Made by a program: the position numbers and the translations under genes
NCBI GenBank assembly: GCA_945874855.1
Contig: CAMCIP010000021.1
Coordinates: 1 to 16,516, forward strand
DNA: 16,516 nucleotides
Direction of reading: 5' to 3'
DNA from: Brevundimonas vancanneytii
GTDB taxonomy: Bacteria > Pseudomonadota > Alphaproteobacteria > Caulobacterales > Caulobacteraceae
Notes under the pieces: generated by a model
Database searches by the model: none
The model's input: the letters and a program-made list of their open reading frames with translations, nothing else
Told to the model about the DNA's origin: nothing
Shown: positions 15,093 to 16,516 of the stretch, in pieces
How the letters are laid out: the number at the start of each line of letters is the position of its first letter
Position numbering within the stretch: the first letter of the stretch is position 1

Positions 15093-16516
15093 ATGAAGCG
15101 CAACAAAGGCCACCGCTCGACGCTTTGGGCGCGACCGTCTCAACTTGCGATTGGCTCGGTGCTCGCCGCCCTTGTCCCGCTACAGGCCCTTGCACAGGAT
15201 GCTGGCGACCGAGCGAGAACCGATCCCGCGAGCGGTGAGGCCGTGACGGAGGTCGACGACGTTATAGTTCTGGGGTTGCGGCAGAGTCTCGATTCGGCTG
15301 TGAGCATCAAACGAGATGCCGACCAGATCGTGGACGCCATCACGGCGGAAGACCTTGGAGCGTTCTCTGACAACAATATCGGTGAGGCTCTTGAGCGCGT
15401 CCCTGGCGTCCAGCTTGAGCGAAATGAAGGCGAGGGATTCAGGATCTCGATCCGGGGGCTCGGTCCCCGCTTCGTACAGACGACGATCAACGGCAGGACC
15501 GCACTTTCAAGCCCGGGCGGTGAGGGTGGCACTGACGCCCGCGGATTTGCGTTCGACATACTTCCTTCGGAGGTGATTACTGGGGCCACTGTGGCGAAGA
15601 GTACCCAGGCCATTGATATGGAGGGTGGCATCGGTGGCACCGTTGATCTGCAGACGGTGCGCCCGCTTGATTTTGCCACACGCAGAGGAAGGCCGCGCAG
15701 GGAAGGTAACTTCTTTGCAAGTGGCGCAAGTCGAACAACCTATAATGACTTCGGCGAAGACGCCGGTCATCGGACATCAATTTTCCTAAATAATAGGTTT
15801 AACGACAGTTTCGGCGCCTTCTTCGCACTTGTTGCCGATGATTCCAGCAGAATACAGGATAGCGCGGAGACTCAGGCCTTCGACGTTCGGGGCTTCACGC
15901 TATTGCCGGGAACGATCCTCAATGGCGAAACCCTGACCGCCAGTCGGCGTATCGAAAGGGGTGCGATGTTCGACGGGGTCCGCAATATCAGGCGGGACCG
16001 GTCACGCCAGCGTGAAACCTATGTCGGCGGATTCCAATGGCGGCCCTCCGACCAGTTTGAGGTAAATTTCGACTGGACTCATGGAAAGTCGTCCGAAGAG
16101 CGTTTGGAAATGCGCTCTTGGTTGCGCGTTGCAGATGCTCTTGAGCGTCTTGACAATAGCAGGTCCCCCACTGTCATCAGAAGCCTGACATTGGTGACAG
16201 AGGATGCTGATGCATTCAGCGACGGAACGATAACGCAGTTTGATTTCAGGAACTATACGGAACGCACTGCGCGGCAGTACGTCGATGTGGCCAGCCTTCT
16301 GGTCGATGATGACCAGACAATCGACATTGGCGGGATAGAGCTGGAGTGGGACAACGGCGGTCCTTTGACGATTTCGGCGAACGTTGGCTATGCCGGGCAC
16401 GAGCGCATCTTCTTGCAGCGCCGTGTGCAGGGCGATCTGGATTGGTCAAACCAGAATGATCCTGCCCGTTTTCCGATCTGGAACGGTCAGAACGCCACGC
16501 GTGCCACCTCGGGGGT
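15093..16516 (+). CDS. TonB-dependent receptor, carbohydrate type (3' partial, runs off the window)
   Basis: The frame opens at ATG 15093 after a strong Shine-Dalgarno (GGGGAGGGA, 15079-15087) and stays open to the window end (474 codons visible), so the gene is truncated only by the window. It has a Sec signal peptide (cleavage after ALA, residue 34), a TonB box VDDVIVLG (54-61), and a plug domain: DNNIGEALERVPGVQLE, then FRISIRGLGPRFVQTTINGRT and the GGIGGTVDLQTVRPLD plug end. The start of a barrel with aromatic beta-strands follows. The same plug architecture as the left-hand receptor indicates the same broad class. It is divergently placed from the GH115-like gene, so glucuronoxylan oligosaccharides are a plausible but unproven cargo. 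GC is low (26 of 60 in the line at 15781). Confidence 0.93.
   Translation, partial: MKRNKGHRSTLWARPSQLAIGSVLAALVPLQALAQDAGDRARTDPASGEAVTEVDDVIVLGLRQSLDSAVSIKRDADQIVDAITAEDLGAFSDNNIGEALERVPGVQLERNEGEGFRISIRGLGPRFVQTTINGRTALSSPGGEGGTDARGFAFDILPSEVITGATVAKSTQAIDMEGGIGGTVDLQTVRPLDFATRRGRPRREGNFFASGASRTTYNDFGEDAGHRTSIFLNNRFNDSFGAFFALVADDSSRIQDSAETQAFDVRGFTLLPGTILNGETLTASRRIERGAMFDGVRNIRRDRSRQRETYVGGFQWRPSDQFEVNFDWTHGKSSEERLEMRSWLRVADALERLDNSRSPTVIRSLTLVTEDADAFSDGTITQFDFRNYTERTARQYVDVASLLVDDDQTIDIGGIELEWDNGGPLTISANVGYAGHERIFLQRRVQGDLDWSNQNDPARFPIWNGQNATRATSG

Overview
The window looks like chromosomal DNA of an alphaproteobacterium, most likely of the Caulobacterales type. The evidence is high GC (about 65-70% in the left two thirds by counting sample lines), large carbohydrate-type TonB-dependent receptors, and a LacI regulator grouped with periplasmic glycoside hydrolases and sugar permeases. 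The assignment to order is an inference from gene style, not from a marker gene.

Left region (1-11002, all on the + strand): a beta-glucan (laminarin-type) utilisation locus. It holds the 3' part of an outer-membrane TonB-dependent receptor, a strong GC hairpin terminator, a LacI-family repressor with a degenerate hinge helix, a secreted GH16 endo-beta-glucanase, a GH3 exo-beta-glucanase lipoprotein, a sugar-porter MFS permease and a vSGLT-like sodium/sugar symporter. GH16, GH3 and MFS abut or overlap by a few bases and read as one translationally coupled operon. The SSS gene follows after 57 bp with its own strong Shine-Dalgarno. The expected flow is: oligosaccharide uptake through the TonB receptor, endo-cleavage by GH16, glucose release by GH3, and inner-membrane uptake by MFS and/or SSS, under LacI control.

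Middle (11039-11848): a complete IS6-family insertion sequence of about 810 bp with an intact DDE transposase and 16-bp imperfect terminal inverted repeats (13/16). I see no 8-bp target duplication. It lies where base composition drops, so it may mark a rearrangement or island junction.

Right region (11949-16516): lower-GC genes (roughly 45-53% in sampled lines). A GH115-like alpha-glucuronidase homologue on the - strand and the 5' part of a second carbohydrate-type TonB receptor on the + strand diverge from a 1.05-kb gene-free interval. They probably belong to a second, glucuronoxylan-like uptake locus that continues beyond the window. The interval has a GC-rich core with no recognisable coding content and contains four clear inverted repeats, so it could be a regulatory region, a decayed insertion, or both.

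Nothing here amounts to a clearly new multi-gene system. The most unusual points are the LacI hinge, the divergent GH115-like enzyme, the symporter's sugar-site substitution, and the structured intergenic region beside the IS boundary.
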